A stretch of DNA of 64,000 bases from Hemibagrus wyckioides (GCF_019097595.1 NC_080717.1:15789836-15853835); one strand, 5' to 3'. Shown: positions 25,831 to 36,923, counted from the first letter of the stretch. Numbers and translations are program-made. Notes: generated by a model not told the origin, from the letters alone.

Positions 25831-26303
25831 TAGCATTTTACATATTTTTGTGGCAATATTGCCACAATTGCTGAGAATGTTTCTGTGACACTACGGCTTA
25901 GAGTGAATGCAGTGTGGTTCCATGGTCATGTGACTTTAACCAGTGCACCTCAAAAATGGCTAAATATAACATGAAGAAAATCACGAGTTGTCAAAAATCA
26001 AATTAAATACAAGTTAACAAAATACTGGAAATGTCCTTACCCAGGTGGAGAAAAGGCCTATCAACTGGTGCAGCAGAGTCATACCTAGGCGGAGACCAGA
26101 TACCTGGGCACTATACTGTGGTAGCTAATAATGTTAGTTTCCTAATTTCTTAAAGTGCATTTCCCCTTTTCTGCTTTCTTTTTCTTGCTGTGTTGCTTCT
26201 CTGATATGCCTGAGAAGCAGAATGGAGACTGGCGCTGGTTCTCAGGCTCATTAACTGTGAGCCAGAGGCTTTTTCTCTTCAGGAAGGTTATGAAGGCAAT
26301 GGC

Positions 26304-26305
<2 letters not shown>

Positions 26306-26342
<37 letters not shown>
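26306..26342. repeat. (GA)n microsatellite
   Basis: Pure ga repeat. Confidence 0.95.
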
Positions 26343-26714
26343 CAACTGTTCAAATGGTCTTTTTTAAAAGACTCATGGCTGATAAACACATTACCAGCAG
26401 TCACAGAACTCCCCTGGAACACTCTTACTTCACACACACCCTCACACACATAATGACACACCTGTCAGAGCCTTTCCACTCTGTAAGCACAAGCAAAGCG
26501 CCCAGGGCCTCCCTCTGGTTCTCTCTATATGGCACAGCATGTCCCGTGTATGAAAGAGGACCATTCAATTGCTTTTCTCAGTTATAACCCTGAGATAATG
26601 GTGCTGGCAATTTTGCATGTACATCAGCATCCTTTTTTGTTCTTTCACAATCCATTTTGTATTTGTTTCTTTCCATCTTTTTGCCTCTCCCTCTGTTATA
26701 CATCTGTTTTCTTT

Positions 26715-26773
26715 TCCGCATTCTCTCGCGTACCCACACCCATGTTTTGAAACTGGCTGAGATTCAAGTTTTG

Positions 26774-26837
<64 letters not shown>
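26715..26837. repeat. Microsatellite-linked repeat, copy 1 (unique unit plus (GT)n(GA)n)
   Basis: A unit of about 58 bp (cattctctcgcgtacccaca through gagattcaagttttg) abuts a gt-then-ga microsatellite (26773-26837). The same unit recurs beside gt arrays at 30.43-30.50 kb and, diverged, at 32.27-32.34 kb, so unit and array have been copied together. Confidence 0.75.
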
Positions 26838-26839
<2 letters not shown>

Positions 26840-28203
26840 TAGTTGGCAGTATTTTCTTTGTGGTCAGGGCGGTCACACACAGCCCGCAGGAGGCAAAGAT
26901 GAACATGGCAGATGGAGTTTTGATGGTGTGCTGCATCCCAGCACAAAGACACCCAGTATGTGTGAGGGAGGTGGAGGCAAGTCTGTTGTAATCCTGCTGA
27001 TCACTTCTTTGATATTCAGATATCTGTATTACTCTCAGTTCCAACATCACAGGCACAACTTTATCCAAGTATATAACTGTCCTAACCAATACTCAAATTG
27101 CTGCATGTTTACAATTCTGTAGAATGCATTTGACTTGTCCTTGCAAAGGTGAGTAATTCTACCCAAATTATATTGTAATTTCTTTTAAAAGAACAGAAAT
27201 AGAGAATTACCATATAGACAAACACCAACACAGAAAGCTACCAGTAAAAACAGTAATGTTGAGTTGACTAAAAAAATCTGCTTGCAGAACAGTTCAGCTT
27301 AAATACTCTGCTGCTATGTTCTGCCAGTTTCATGTTCAGCGTCTGTAATATGTGCTGCTACAATCAAGTCTAGCAAAAGATTTTTACTAACAACTACTTT
27401 GGTCCTTTATGCTGCCTTTACTTTGCAGGCCATGCCTCAACACTGCCTCTGAAGTTAATTAGCCTGGGTGCTTTGGTGGCTGGTCGACAGATCCTCAATA
27501 GAAAACAGAGAGAATCATCACATGAATGGGAAACTAACATCTAAGAAGACTTTTTCTCTACACTTGAGGTTTGTCTTTTGTGACCATTACCCTATTCAGC
27601 AATGTTTTTCACACAGATGTGGCCTCAACTGGAAAATCTTTTGTGCTAGCTTGTGCTATGATTCAGGGCAGGTAGCCCTCATAGCCAGTTAATCTCCTAA
27701 AAGAGCCTTGTACAAATACTTTTAATGTCTTCTTTGGCCCTTAGAGGACAGTCATCAATTGCACTCTTTGGCCTGTTGTGGTGACAGTCGACTACTCTGA
27801 ATGGGAGGCTCCAAGGAAATCACAAGTAATTACTTTTAAACTGTTTCAGCAGTGAAAACAAGCATCACTGAATGAATAGGATCCTTTTAAAATGTTTCTA
27901 ATCTGGTAGCTTCAGTAGACAGTGTTTATCTTTCTTGAGTGTATCATAAGAGTGTATCTCTGTCCCTTTTAGTTTCCCTTTCAATGCTGAGACAGAATCT
28001 GTTTTTGCATCCTGCTCAAGGACACCAATTTACAAAAAATTGCTGTACAGTGTCTGCTAGAATTATTGGCATGCTCAGTTAAAAAGAGTTAGATATAATA
28101 TATAATAAAAAAGATTACATACATTATTTTATTATAATATAATATGCAATTTAAAAATATATATCTAGTAAAAATAGCTAGATATAATACATATACAATA
28201 ATA
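26838..28203. other. Non-coding stretch without recognised gene
   Basis: No recognised exon or repeat beyond short AT-rich runs near 28.08-28.20 kb. The open frame at 26565-27089 (minus) is produced by reading through the microsatellite and its flanks. Confidence 0.5.
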
Positions 28204-28381
28204 TACACTATATGGCCAAATGTTTGAGGAAACCTGACCATCACACACACATGTGGGCCTTAAACACAAATAGACAATTGTCTAAAATGTATTTGTATGC
28301 TGTAGTATTAAGATAACATTAAGAACTGAAAATCATGACAATCATGACAATGTCCCTGAGCTCCATAACGATATGGTTTGA

Positions 28382-28590
28382 TTCAATTCAATTTTTATAA
28401 CTGTATTTAATAATGGACATTGTCACAAAGCAGCTTTACAGAAATATGTCAATTCCCATTTATAAATGTGTCCCTAATAACCAAGCCAGCAACAACAGAG
28501 GCAAGGAAAAACTCTCTGAGATGACAAGAGGAAACCTTGAGAGAAACCAGACTCAAAATGTTACCCATCCTCATCTGGATGACAGGAAAA
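28382..28590. repeat. Dispersed teleost repeat inserted in the 28.2-kb element
   Basis: Starts 'attcaattcaatttttata' and continues through 'ggacattgtcacaaagcagc', 'gcaaggaaaaactctctgag' and 'cccatcctcatctggatgac'. I recognise this as a common dispersed fish repeat but cannot name its class with confidence. Its insertion interrupts the host element. Confidence 0.5.
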
Positions 28591-29203
28591 TGCGATTATA
28601 AATAATTTCTCTTCTATAACTATGCTATGTATATAGTCAAAAAGTGCTCTCATGTTAACAGAAACTTATAAGCATTTAATGAGTAAGAGCATTGTTTCTG
28701 AATTCATTATAGTTTTAACTTAAAGTCTGTTCTATCAAATTGAAGTGATTAACTGTTCAATGATGGAGACTTGAGTGCAAATTGTTCTTCGTAATTGCAG
28801 CCCTAAAGCTATTCAAGGAATATGACTGTGCAGCACAAACTTGCTAATGTTTTTGTGGCTGATTAAGCAAATTCCCACAGCCACATTCCAAAATCTTGTG
28901 GAAAACCTTCAGAGAAGATTGGAGGCTGTTATAACACTGCTTGACTGGTCACACTATCTCTCAGGGTACAAGGAAGGTACGCATCAAGACTCTTCTCTGT
29001 TTTGGCACCTAGGTGTCGGTGCTAAGTCAATGGCACTTCAAATGACGTGAAGACCTACTTCTTCCTGAAATACATCAAAAACTAGCGTGTTTTATTTCTA
29101 AAAAAAAAAAAAAAAAAACATTTGCGAGCTCATCTTGCAGTATTTCCTCCCAACAGAGTTTTAGACGGATACTATTCTTAGTCCATGACCTAGTGAACCA
29201 GTA

Positions 29204-29442
29204 TCAATGTATTTATTTTTACTGCATTTGGCAGAGCAACTTACATTTATGTTATTTTATATACAACTGAGGGTTAAGGGTCTTAAGGGCCTAACAGCAG
29301 TAGCTTGGTGTAGCTGGGATTTAAGCTCAAACTTTAACCACTGAGCTACTACTTCACTTAATGCATTCATTGATAGATACTTCAAAAGTACTTTTGTAAG
29401 TCACTCTAGATAAGGGCGTTTGCCTAATGCCGTAAATGTAAA
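29204..29442. repeat. SINE-like repeat with 'taagtcgctctggataagg' type tail
   Basis: Contains 'aacttacatttatgttattt', 'gagggttaagggtcttaagg' and 'aaccactgagctactac', then a tail 'taagtcactctagataaggg...gccgtaaatgtaaat'. The same tail recurs at about 32850-32895 and 59645-59700, so it is a dispersed 3' end in this genome. Confidence 0.55.
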
Positions 29443-30412
29443 TAACAACAATCATGGGAACAACTCTGTGTTAATCGCCATGTTTTTTTAGAATGAGGAC
29501 ATATGAGTGTTAGGGTTGGGTGTCCACATACTTTTGGCCATACAGTATGCATACTGTGTACATCTATACATACTGTCTACATGTAATATGTAATAGATAT
29601 ATTGTCCAGTATTAAAATTATTTTCCGTCTCAGAACTACAATAAGCAGCAATAAATGTTCTAAAATGTGTGTGTGAGGGTAAGAGACACATAACGTGCAA
29701 ACTCTTGTCTCCTTGTGCTTCAGTCCCTGCTCCTTTATTCAAACTATGCCCTGGTTTCAATTGGAAACTTGCACAATGTCTGTCAAAATTAATATATTGA
29801 AGCAGGGTGGCCATTGCAAAAGCTTACTTCTTGGATGAAAGTCATTTTGTTGTGGATCAGAAGGAATGCCTTGGAATATGTGTCTCAGAGATCCATCAAA
29901 GTCCTGCATTTCACCTCCTGCCAAGGCCAGACTTAGCTCAAAATGTCTTAGAACTCTCAGAAACAAAGACGTCATGGATCCCAATAAGTACCCCAGTGCC
30001 TTTGATGGAAAAAACAACCACTTTTTAACCAGCATGCTGAATAATGGAGATTGGTTCTTTGTGATAGAATGGTCACTGTTATGCCTGGACCCAGCTGTCG
30101 TCTTTGTGGTTCAAAACTAGAATACAGCTCAAGAACTTTATAGTTCCACTGAAGGGATGACATTTTTTGAGCAATTTGATGGAAGACTGAAGCAATTTTT
30201 AGTGCATTTTTACCTGTAGCATTGCAGGAATGTTTCTTATGGGGCAATACACATGCACACTTAACACTATGGATAATGAAAGGGTATAGATGTGGGTATA
30301 TAATGTGCACAGGTTTCATATGATTCATATTTCTAGCTTATGTTATGAACTTTATATCAATGCTACAAGAACATAAATGGCAATTGTTATAGTAATTTAT
30401 TGTTATAGTAAT

Positions 30413-30538
30413 TTAATTGTGTGTGTGTGTGTGTTCTTTTCCACATTCTCTTGCATATCCACACCCATGTTTAGAAACTGTCCGTGATTCAAGTTTCAGT
30501 GTGTGTGGGTCTTTGTGTGTGTGTGTGTGGGGGGGGTC

Positions 30539-30572
<34 letters not shown>

Positions 30573-30596
30573 GGTGGTTGGGTGTGTGTGTGTTGT
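30413..30596. repeat. Microsatellite-linked repeat, copy 2 ((GT)n, unit, (GT)n)
   Basis: Short gt array, then the unit 'cacattctcttgcatatcca...gattcaagtttcag' (about 30441-30500), then a long interrupted gt array to about 30593. It is very similar to the unit at 26.72 kb. Confidence 0.8.
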
Positions 30597-30802
30597 AATT
30601 GACAACCTGACATTTTCTGATATATAACAGCCACTAGATGCCACCATTAAGCTTCACATAGTATATTCTAGTTATTCTGTTTCAATCAGCTCACTGTGTG
30701 TGTGTGTGTGTGTGTGTGTGTGCTTATTAATTGACAATTCGACAATTCCTGTAATAGCCACTAGATGTCACCCTTAAGCTTCACAGAGTACGTATCTCAG
30801 TA
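30597..30802. repeat. Tandem second unit linked to (GT)n, two copies
   Basis: The unit 'attgacaacctgaca...gccactagatgccacc...ttaagcttcacatagta' occurs at about 30597-30695, is followed by a gt array (30696-30721), and recurs in diverged form at about 30728-30802 ('attgacaattcgacaa...ccactagatgtcaccct'). The Tc1-like element at 30805 interrupts it; the array resumes at about 32232. Confidence 0.7.
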
Positions 30803-30804
30803 TA

Positions 30805-32201
30805 CAGTGAGGGAAAAAATTATTTGATCCCCTGCTGATTTTGTACGTTTGCCCACTGACAAAGAAATGATCAGTCTGTAATTTTAATGGTAGGTGTATT
30901 TGAACAGTGAGAGGCAGAATAACAACAAAAAAATCCAGAAAAACACATTTCAAAAAAGTTCTACGTTGATTTGCATTTTAATGAGTGAAATAAGTATTTG
31001 ATCCCCTATCAGTCAGAAAGATTTCTGGCTCCCAGGTGTCTTTTATACAGGTAAGGAGCTGAGATTACAGTAGGAGCACTCTCGGGGAGTGCTCTTAATC
31101 TCAGCTTGTTAACTGTATGAAAGACACCTGTCCACAGAAGGAAGCAATCAATCAGATTCCAAACTCTCCATCATGGCCAAGACCAAAGAGCTGTCCATGG
31201 ATGTCAGGGACAAGATTGTAGACCTACACAAGGCTGGAATGAGCTACAAGACCATCTCCAAGCAGCTTGGTGAGAAGGTGACAACAGTTGGTGCGATTAT
31301 TCCCAAATGGAAGAAACACAAAAGGACTGTCAATCTTCCTCGGTCTGGGGCTCCATGTAAGATCTCACCTCATGGAGTTTCAATGATCATGAGAACGGCG
31401 AGGAATCAGCCCAGAATTACACTGGAGGATTTTGTCAATGATCTCAAGGCAGCTGGGACCATAGTCACCAAGAAAACAATTGGTAACACACTACGCCGTG
31501 AAAGACTGAAATCCAGTAGCGCCCACAAGGTCCCCCTGCTAAAGAAAGCACATGTACAGGCTCATCTGAAGTTTGCCAGTGAACATCTGAATGATTCAGA
31601 GGTCATTTGGTCAAATGAGGCCAAAATCCAGCTCTTTGGCATCAACTCAACTCGCCGTGTTTGAAGGAGGAGGAATGCTGCCTATGACTCCAAGAAGACC
31701 ATCCCCACCATCAAACATGGAGGTGGAAACATTATGCTTTGGGGGTGTTTTTCTGCTAAGGGGACAGGACAACCACACCGCATCAAAGGGACGATGGACA
31801 GAGCCATGTACCGTCAAATCTTGAGTGAGAACCTCCTTCCCTCAGCCAGGGCAAAATGGGTAGTGGATGCAAAGAGGAGTGGGCCCAAATTCCTTGCGAT
31901 GTGAGATGTGTGCAAACCTGGTGGCCTACTACAAGAAATGTCTGACATCTGTGATTGCCAACAAGGGTTTGCTACCAAGTACTAAGTCATGTTTTGCAAA
32001 GGGGTCAAATACTTATTGCACTCAATAAAATGCAAATCAATGTATAACTTTTTTGAAATGTGTTTTCCTGGATTTTTTTTGTTGTTATTCTGTCTCTCAC
32101 TGTTCAGATAAACCTACCATTAAAATTACAGACTGATCATTTCTTTGTCAGTGGGCAAACGTACAAAATCAGCAGGGGATCAAATAATTTTTCCCTCACT
32201 G
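30805..32201 (+). mobile_element. Near-complete Tc1-like transposon, non-autonomous
   Basis: Long inverted terminal repeats of about 200 bp run from 30805 to about 31013 and from about 31993 to 32201. Both outer ends start cagtgaggga when read inward, and both flanks carry the expected TA target duplication. The inverted repeats differ at only a few positions, pointing to fairly recent insertion. The element sits inside a gt-microsatellite repeat array. The internal transposase gene is defective (separate entry), so movement would need a transposase in trans. Confidence 0.92.
31173..31985 (+). pseudogene. Tc1-like transposase pseudogene
   Basis: Starts [16 protein letters not shown], the usual paired-type helix-turn-helix DNA-binding N-terminus. 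About 163 residues are open before a stop. Just upstream of that stop the first catalytic Asp position reads WSNEAKI rather than the expected WSDE. The stop replaces the Trp that normally follows NSTRRV. The same frame then continues recognisably ([27 protein letters not shown]) to about 31848. There a deletion of several hundred bases removes the second Asp and the third acidic residue before a final piece ending near GFATKY. The family usually has about 340 codons. At least three independent lesions make it inactive. Confidence 0.93.
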
Positions 32202-32203
32202 TA

Positions 32204-32232
32204 CATGATAGTACAGTATCTCTTTCACTTCA

Positions 32233-32265
<33 letters not shown>

Positions 32266-32358
32266 TGTTCTCTTCCACATTCTCTTACAATTTTTTTTTA
32301 CCCTTTCCTATCTTTAGAAATGGTCAATGATTCAAGTTTCAGTGTGTGTTTGTGTGTG

Positions 32359-32440
<82 letters not shown>
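32204..32440. repeat. Microsatellite-linked repeat, copy 3, with long (GT)n
   Basis: A gt array with a short ga run (32233-32267), a diverged copy of the unit (cacattctcttac...gattcaagtttcag, 32277-32342), then about 95 bp of gt with tt interruptions. Confidence 0.8.
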
Positions 32441-33219
32441 CCAAATTTAAAATATTCAAACTGCATAAGCTGTACTACTTTTTTTTAACTGTCTTACAAC
32501 ATCATCCATGCCACATTCCCCAAGTATCTAAGTCCTCTTCCCCAACACATAATGTCAATCTTTTCAGCTAATTATAAAGCTTTTTATGGCATATATTGGG
32601 AGCACAAAGACATTATGATTAGGTGTAAAATAAGTCTGACAGGCTAGTCCAGGATGTTTATTCATGTCAGGTGAGTGCTTGTGAAGTGTGCTGTGCTCAA
32701 ATGATTACTAGAAGCAGTACACTGTTTCTGAATAATAGCAATAGCAGAATTCTGGCAGTCACAAACCCTGAAATCATTTCTTCCTTATTTGGTTAAATTA
32801 CATTGGGATACATTACATAGGGCACCCTCAACTGCACAGCTATATGAATGTAAGTCATTCTGTATAATGATGTCTGTGAAATGCCATAAACTGTAACTAA
32901 ATTACAGCCTAAATAAACACCCCTTTACTCATTCTTTTGCAAACAATTCTCTGTAATAAAAAAAAATCATAAACATCTTCCCATAGTCCCTTCTGCAGAT
33001 CAAGAATGAACCTCTAAAGCCTAGTGTACACTACAAGATTTGACAGTTGCCAACTAATTTTGGCAACTACATGTGCTGCAGATCTCTGAAACCCAGATGA
33101 TCATTCATCTATTTGTTTGGGAGAGTGAGGGCAAAATGTAAACCCAGTTATATTAATATAAGGTAAGAAGAGTGCAGACCTGTCACAAGCTGTCAAGTAA
33201 TAACCTTTGTGGTGTGTTG
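32441..33219. other. Non-coding stretch with a SINE-type tail
   Basis: Contains one copy of the dispersed tail 'aagtcattctgtataatgat...atgccataaactgtaa' near 32850-32895. Otherwise AT-rich sequence with no recognised gene. Confidence 0.5.
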
Positions 33220-33504
33220 ATCAGGGCACCACCCAAACATGATATGGCTGATCAGATTATCAAAACTGAGCAACAAATCTGAAACTCTTTTCTTATTATT
33301 CTGGGAGATTTTAATAGAGCTAACTTCAGCCATGAGGTAATAAAATACAACCATCACTTTACATGTAACACCAGACACCCTAACACAATGGATGATTGTT
33401 ACACCATACTAAATAACACATATCAATCTATCTCCCAGACAGCTGCATGATATTCTGATCACAGTCTGGTGCACCTTGTTTACTATTACAGGCAAAAAAT
33501 TGAG
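33220..33504 (+). pseudogene. LINE (L2/Rex-like) endonuclease fragment
   Basis: The frame starting at 33292 reads LIILGDFNRANFS, the conserved GDFN motif of apurinic/apyrimidinic-type endonucleases of non-LTR retrotransposons. It continues with TRHPNTMDDCYT and then YSDHSLVHLV, the SDH motif. One stop interrupts the frame before SDH. The fragment ends abruptly at the left LTR of the Ty3/gypsy element at 33505, so the LTR element probably inserted into it. The clade call (L2/Rex1 group) is from motif style only. Confidence 0.75.
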
Positions 33505-33600
33505 CGCCGTGCTTATATGTCCGTGTAGAAACCCAGAAGTGAGTTTCAAAGCTCGAGAGAGAGCTCCCTCTGGTGTTCAATATCTAGATGAGACGTGACA
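33505..33600 (-). repeat. 3' LTR of the Ty3/gypsy element
   Basis: Shares with 36566-36661 the blocks 'agtgagtttcaaa', 'gagagctccctctggtgtt' and 'gtatctaga'/'atatctaga'. It differs at roughly ten positions by eye, so the insertion is not recent. Confidence 0.8.
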
Positions 33601-33609
33601 GAGCCTAGG

Positions 33610-34400
33610 GTTAGGACCCCTCCCAATCCACCAGATACTGAATTTCTAATGCGACATGAAACCTAAAGGAAACGCACTTGGTAGGTGGGGGCCCCATCTA
33701 TGTCCAAAGGAGGAGGAGGTTCACTGTTAGTGAGTCTGTCGGAGTGGGGTTCATGAGCAGGCTTGAGAAGGGAGACATGGAAAGTGGGAGAGATGTGATA
33801 AGAGGAGGGGAGCTGAAGACGATAGGAGATTGGGTTGATTTGATGAATTACCCTGAAGGGGCCAATGAACTTGGGGCTGAGCTTGCGGCATGGAAGTTCG
33901 GAGTCTCAGGTTCCGGGTCGACACCCAGACTCGTTGTCCCATTTTATAGGGGGGTGTTGACGTCGGTGTCGATTAGCCTGAAGTCATTGTCTCCTCACTG
34001 CCCTTTGTAGCTGAACATGTGCTCGTTCCCATACCTCCTGACTGCGCTGCACCCACTCATCAACATTCGGGACAGCTAAGGGATCCCCAGACCATGGAAA
34101 CAATGGTGGCTGATAACCAAGAACACACTGGAAAGGTGTAAGGCCAGTGGAGGAGAGAGTAAGTGAATTCTGGCGTAATCAGCCCAGGGGAGGAATTCAC
34201 TCCAACGATGATGTTTGCAGAAGACCCTCCACACTCATGAAGTAAACTGGGGACCCCTATCAGACACGATATCCTCAGGGAGTCCACAGTTCCTAAATAC
34301 GTGCTGAAACAAGGCGTTAGCTGTTTCCATGGCGGTGGGTAACCCTTTAAGTGTAATTAATTTACATGACTACGGTTAATGAGAGAATCGGTTAATGACA
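33610..34400 (-). pseudogene. Ty3/gypsy integrase C-terminal remnant
   Basis: Heavily broken minus-strand reading gives fragments of the integrase core near 34.2 kb and a clearer C-terminal part near 33.7-33.95 kb: [20 protein letters not shown], then [12 protein letters not shown] and [14 protein letters not shown]. These match the usual integrase tail/chromodomain approach of fish sushi-like elements. The chromodomain itself is not recognisable. Stops occur throughout. Confidence 0.65.
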
Positions 34401-34530
34401 ACCATGACAGTGGTGAGAAAGTCAGTGGAAATATGGGACCAGGGATGTTGGGGAATGGGGTTCCAATAATCCCTCAGGAGGCAGATGGCTAGATGGGTTC
34501 AGGGTGAGTGGGAGCGTTCAGTGTTTTGTG

Positions 34531-35320
34531 TCATCTGGAGAGGGCATCTGCTTTGCTGTTCTTGGACCCAGGGCGATACGTGACAGAAAACTGAAAACAT
34601 GTAAAAAAAAAAAAAAGGGCCCACCAAGCTTGGCGTGGATTGAGGCTTTTGGCCCCATGGAGATATTCCAAGTTGCGGTGGTCAGTCAAGACGAGGAAAG
34701 GATGCTGGGCCTCATATAGCCAGTGTCTCCACTCCTCCAAGGCAGCCTTCATTGACAATAGTTCTCTGTTACCCATGTTGTAATTGGCCTCAGCTGTGGT
34801 CAGTTTCCTGGAACAGTAAGCACAGGGGTGACATTGGGATAAGACAGCACCTATTTCACAACTAGAAGTGTCTACTTCAACCACGAAGGGGAGGTTCGGG
34901 TTAGGATGATGTAAGATAGGCACTGTAGTGAACCTGAGTTTAAGGTTGGAGAAGGCGCTTCTGACTATATCAGACCATAGTAGTTTCCTGGATTTACCCT
35001 TCTACATAGATGTTAGAGGAGCGCCGACCATGCTGTAGTTCTGTATGAAGCACCTGTAGAAATTGGCGAACCCCAGAAAGCACTGTAGTTCCTTTACCGT
35101 TTTGTAACAGCTTGTACATTTTTCTGGTCCATTTCCACTGGGGACAGTTGAGGGTCGGATGTATCCGGCTGCGAGGGCCTCCTAATATACTGCTCTATAG
35201 CTTTGCTTTCAGGCAGGGAGAGAGGGTAAACCCGACTTTTGGGTGGCACAGTGTTGGGAAGCAGATTAATGGTACAATTTCAGGGGCGGTGAGGCAGGAG
35301 GTGAGTTGCCCTTGCTTTAC
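34531..35320 (-). pseudogene. Ty3/gypsy reverse transcriptase/RNase H remnant, RT core deleted
   Basis: The linker before RT is visible on the minus strand near 35.17-35.35 kb (YHDFWEVFSKQ and [14 protein letters not shown]). Then the sequence jumps to the post-catalytic [16 protein letters not shown] region, so the RT catalytic block is missing. From 34923 down to 34531 an open frame of 130 codons covers the RNase H domain, with [35 protein letters not shown] and [10 protein letters not shown], ending SKADALSR. A poly(T) expansion creates an extra Phe run. Confidence 0.8.
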
Positions 35321-35525
35321 TGTTTACTGAACACCTCCCAAAAGTCATGGTACACTTTAGGACACGCCGACTGAGACGTGGTTTCAGGGCTTTCTACTGA
35401 TGTGGCAAGACATAGAGGTGGCAGGGTGTTGTAAAAACAAGTGTACATGCAGTGAGGAGACCAGCGTTCTAATTCCCAATCTCTCCATGAAATTTGGGGT
35501 TCGTGCTGTTGGAGCTATGGGAATC

Positions 35526-36500
35526 CTAACATGATGGGGTTAGCAGGAGAGGAGATGACGTAGAAGGCCAGATGCTCATGGTGAAATAATCCGATTTGTA
35601 CTGTGAGGTGCTTGGCCTGACTTGTGCGGTAACCCCACCCGATTGGGGTTGATCATTCACTGCCATCACACGTAGTGGAGGGGTGCATGGAACAGTGAGC
35701 AGATGTAAGTCCTCAACGAGTCTGCTGTCTATGAGGTTGACGGCCACTCTGGAATCTATCAGTGCTGGAATAGAGAAACATTCTTGAGCATAGTGTAACT
35801 TGGCGAGCAGAGAGAGATTAGAAGGGACCGAATTTCTCCCCATCTGTGATGTGGATGGCCTCTCAGGGCATGCGTAGACTGGCTGCTCTTCCTGCAGTAA
35901 TAGCACAGGTGCTGTCTTGTTTGGTGCAGACGCTCCTCCTTCAATAGACGGGCACGGCTGAGTTGCATAGGTTCATGTCCCTCCTCCCTGGGACTAAAAA
36001 ACTCACAGGTATAAGCTTGGGGGTGGCTTTGGGTGTTCCTGCGATGTTGACGCCGGGGGTTATCCAGCCAGATAGCCGTAATGATGTAATTAGAGAGCGT
36101 AGTATTGGTGTCACGACATGCCATCTCTGCTTGCAGACTGCTGAAGCCCTGTCTAATGCTCTCACAGTGAGGAGTGACAACATGAAAGCACACTTGGTGG
36201 TATCCTCCCTGTGGAGCTCGGGCTGGTGTGCAAAGAAGTTATTGCACTGCCTCAACAATGATTGGGGGAGCCATCTAATTTTTCTGGAAGCACCATGCGA
36301 GGTGACTCACCGCATGAGTAGGGGTAGGGCCGGCACGGTAGGGGTAGGCGGCGTGGTTAGTGGCGGCTGCTGGTTGTTGTTGGCTATCAGCCTGTTGCAC
36401 CTCAACTTGGTCCTGATATGCATGGATAATGGCACCTTCACGCACTTTGATGGCTCTTAACTCCACTGGATCCTCCAGATGTAAAGTCATACACAATAAA
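35526..36500 (-). pseudogene. Ty3/gypsy gag and protease remnant
   Basis: Minus-strand pieces, in shifting frames, show a gag resembling the fish/mammal sushi-ichi group: an [24 protein letters not shown] capsid segment, an EPMQL motif, and a zinc-knuckle remnant starting LCYYC and losing its later Cys. A protease-region segment follows with ALIDS in place of the expected Asp-Ser-Gly and a downstream VNLIDSRLVEDL. Several frameshifts and stops separate the parts, so no functional product is expected. Confidence 0.75.
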
Positions 36501-36565
36501 TCCAATATGAGAGATATAGCAAGGCTCAGTACGTTAGCAAAAGTGAAACGATACTTCCTGTGGTG

Positions 36566-36661
36566 TGCTGTGTTTATATGTCTGAGTAGAAACCCGGAAG
36601 TGAGTTTCAAAACTCAGGAGAGAGCTCCCTCTGGTGTTCAGTATCTAGACGAGCCGTGACA
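36566..36661 (-). repeat. 5' LTR of the Ty3/gypsy element
   Basis: Direct repeat partner of 33505-33600. It lies upstream of gag on the minus strand. No convincing tRNA primer-binding site was identified directly inside it. Confidence 0.8.
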
Positions 36662-36746
36662 TTGGCCTTGCTGTTGCAGTGCCTTAGAAGAGGACTGTAC
36701 ATTTTATTTAACAGTTTAAACACTTACATACTGTTCATTTTAAATG

Positions 36747-36923
36747 TGTTGGCGCAGCCATTCTTGCTTTTGATAACCGGGACATTTATTAAATAAAACG
36801 GAGGCAAAATAACGTGTACACCATTAGGGAATTGCTGAACCAGAACCGGAAATTGTTTTTATTTTTGCATACTTCCAATTATAATAACACATATTAAATT
36901 ATAAACTATTACAAATCTTAACA
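36747..36923 (-). repeat. 3' LTR of the copia element
   Basis: 177-bp partner of 41018-41209, with shared blocks 'ccattagggaattgctgaac' and 'aaattgtttttatttttgca'. The polypurine tract on the minus strand (36924-36932 on plus: cccccactt) immediately precedes it. Confidence 0.9.

Larger units (their letters stand above)
28204..29546. mobile_element. Nested DNA-transposon derivative with two inner repeat insertions
   Basis: The left end reads 'cactatatggccaaatgttt' and the right end 'acatacttttggccatacag', which are inverted copies of each other flanked by TA. This fits a Tc1/mariner-type derivative. Internal motifs shared with the 16.86-kb fragment include 'agacaattgtctaaaatgt' and 'aaaatcttgtggaaaacctt'. 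Two other repeats interrupt it (28382-28590 and about 29204-29442). No transposase coding remains. Confidence 0.6.
33505..36661 (-). mobile_element. Internally deleted Ty3/gypsy retrotransposon, sushi-like gag
   Basis: Two short direct terminal repeats of about 96 bp (33505-33600 and 36566-36661) flank a coding region on the minus strand in the order gag, protease, RT/RNase H, integrase. Read on the minus strand the LTRs begin TGTCAC; the right copy ends CAGCA. The element is about 3.2 kb against roughly 5 kb for intact relatives, because the reverse-transcriptase core and much of integrase are missing. A possible short target duplication around 'attg' is too weak to rely on. Confidence 0.82.

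Noticed and set aside
26565..27089. 174-codon minus-strand open frame
   Set aside because: Runs through a GT/GA microsatellite and its repeat unit; its GCGYARECGK peptide also appears at 30.45 kb because the DNA unit is repeated, not because of a protein family.
33498..33504. Target-site duplication (attg) for the Ty3/gypsy element
   Set aside because: Only four bases match and the LTR edge at the left copy is mutated, so the match could be chance.
33678..34010. 110-codon plus-strand open frame
   Set aside because: Antisense to the Ty3/gypsy integrase tail.
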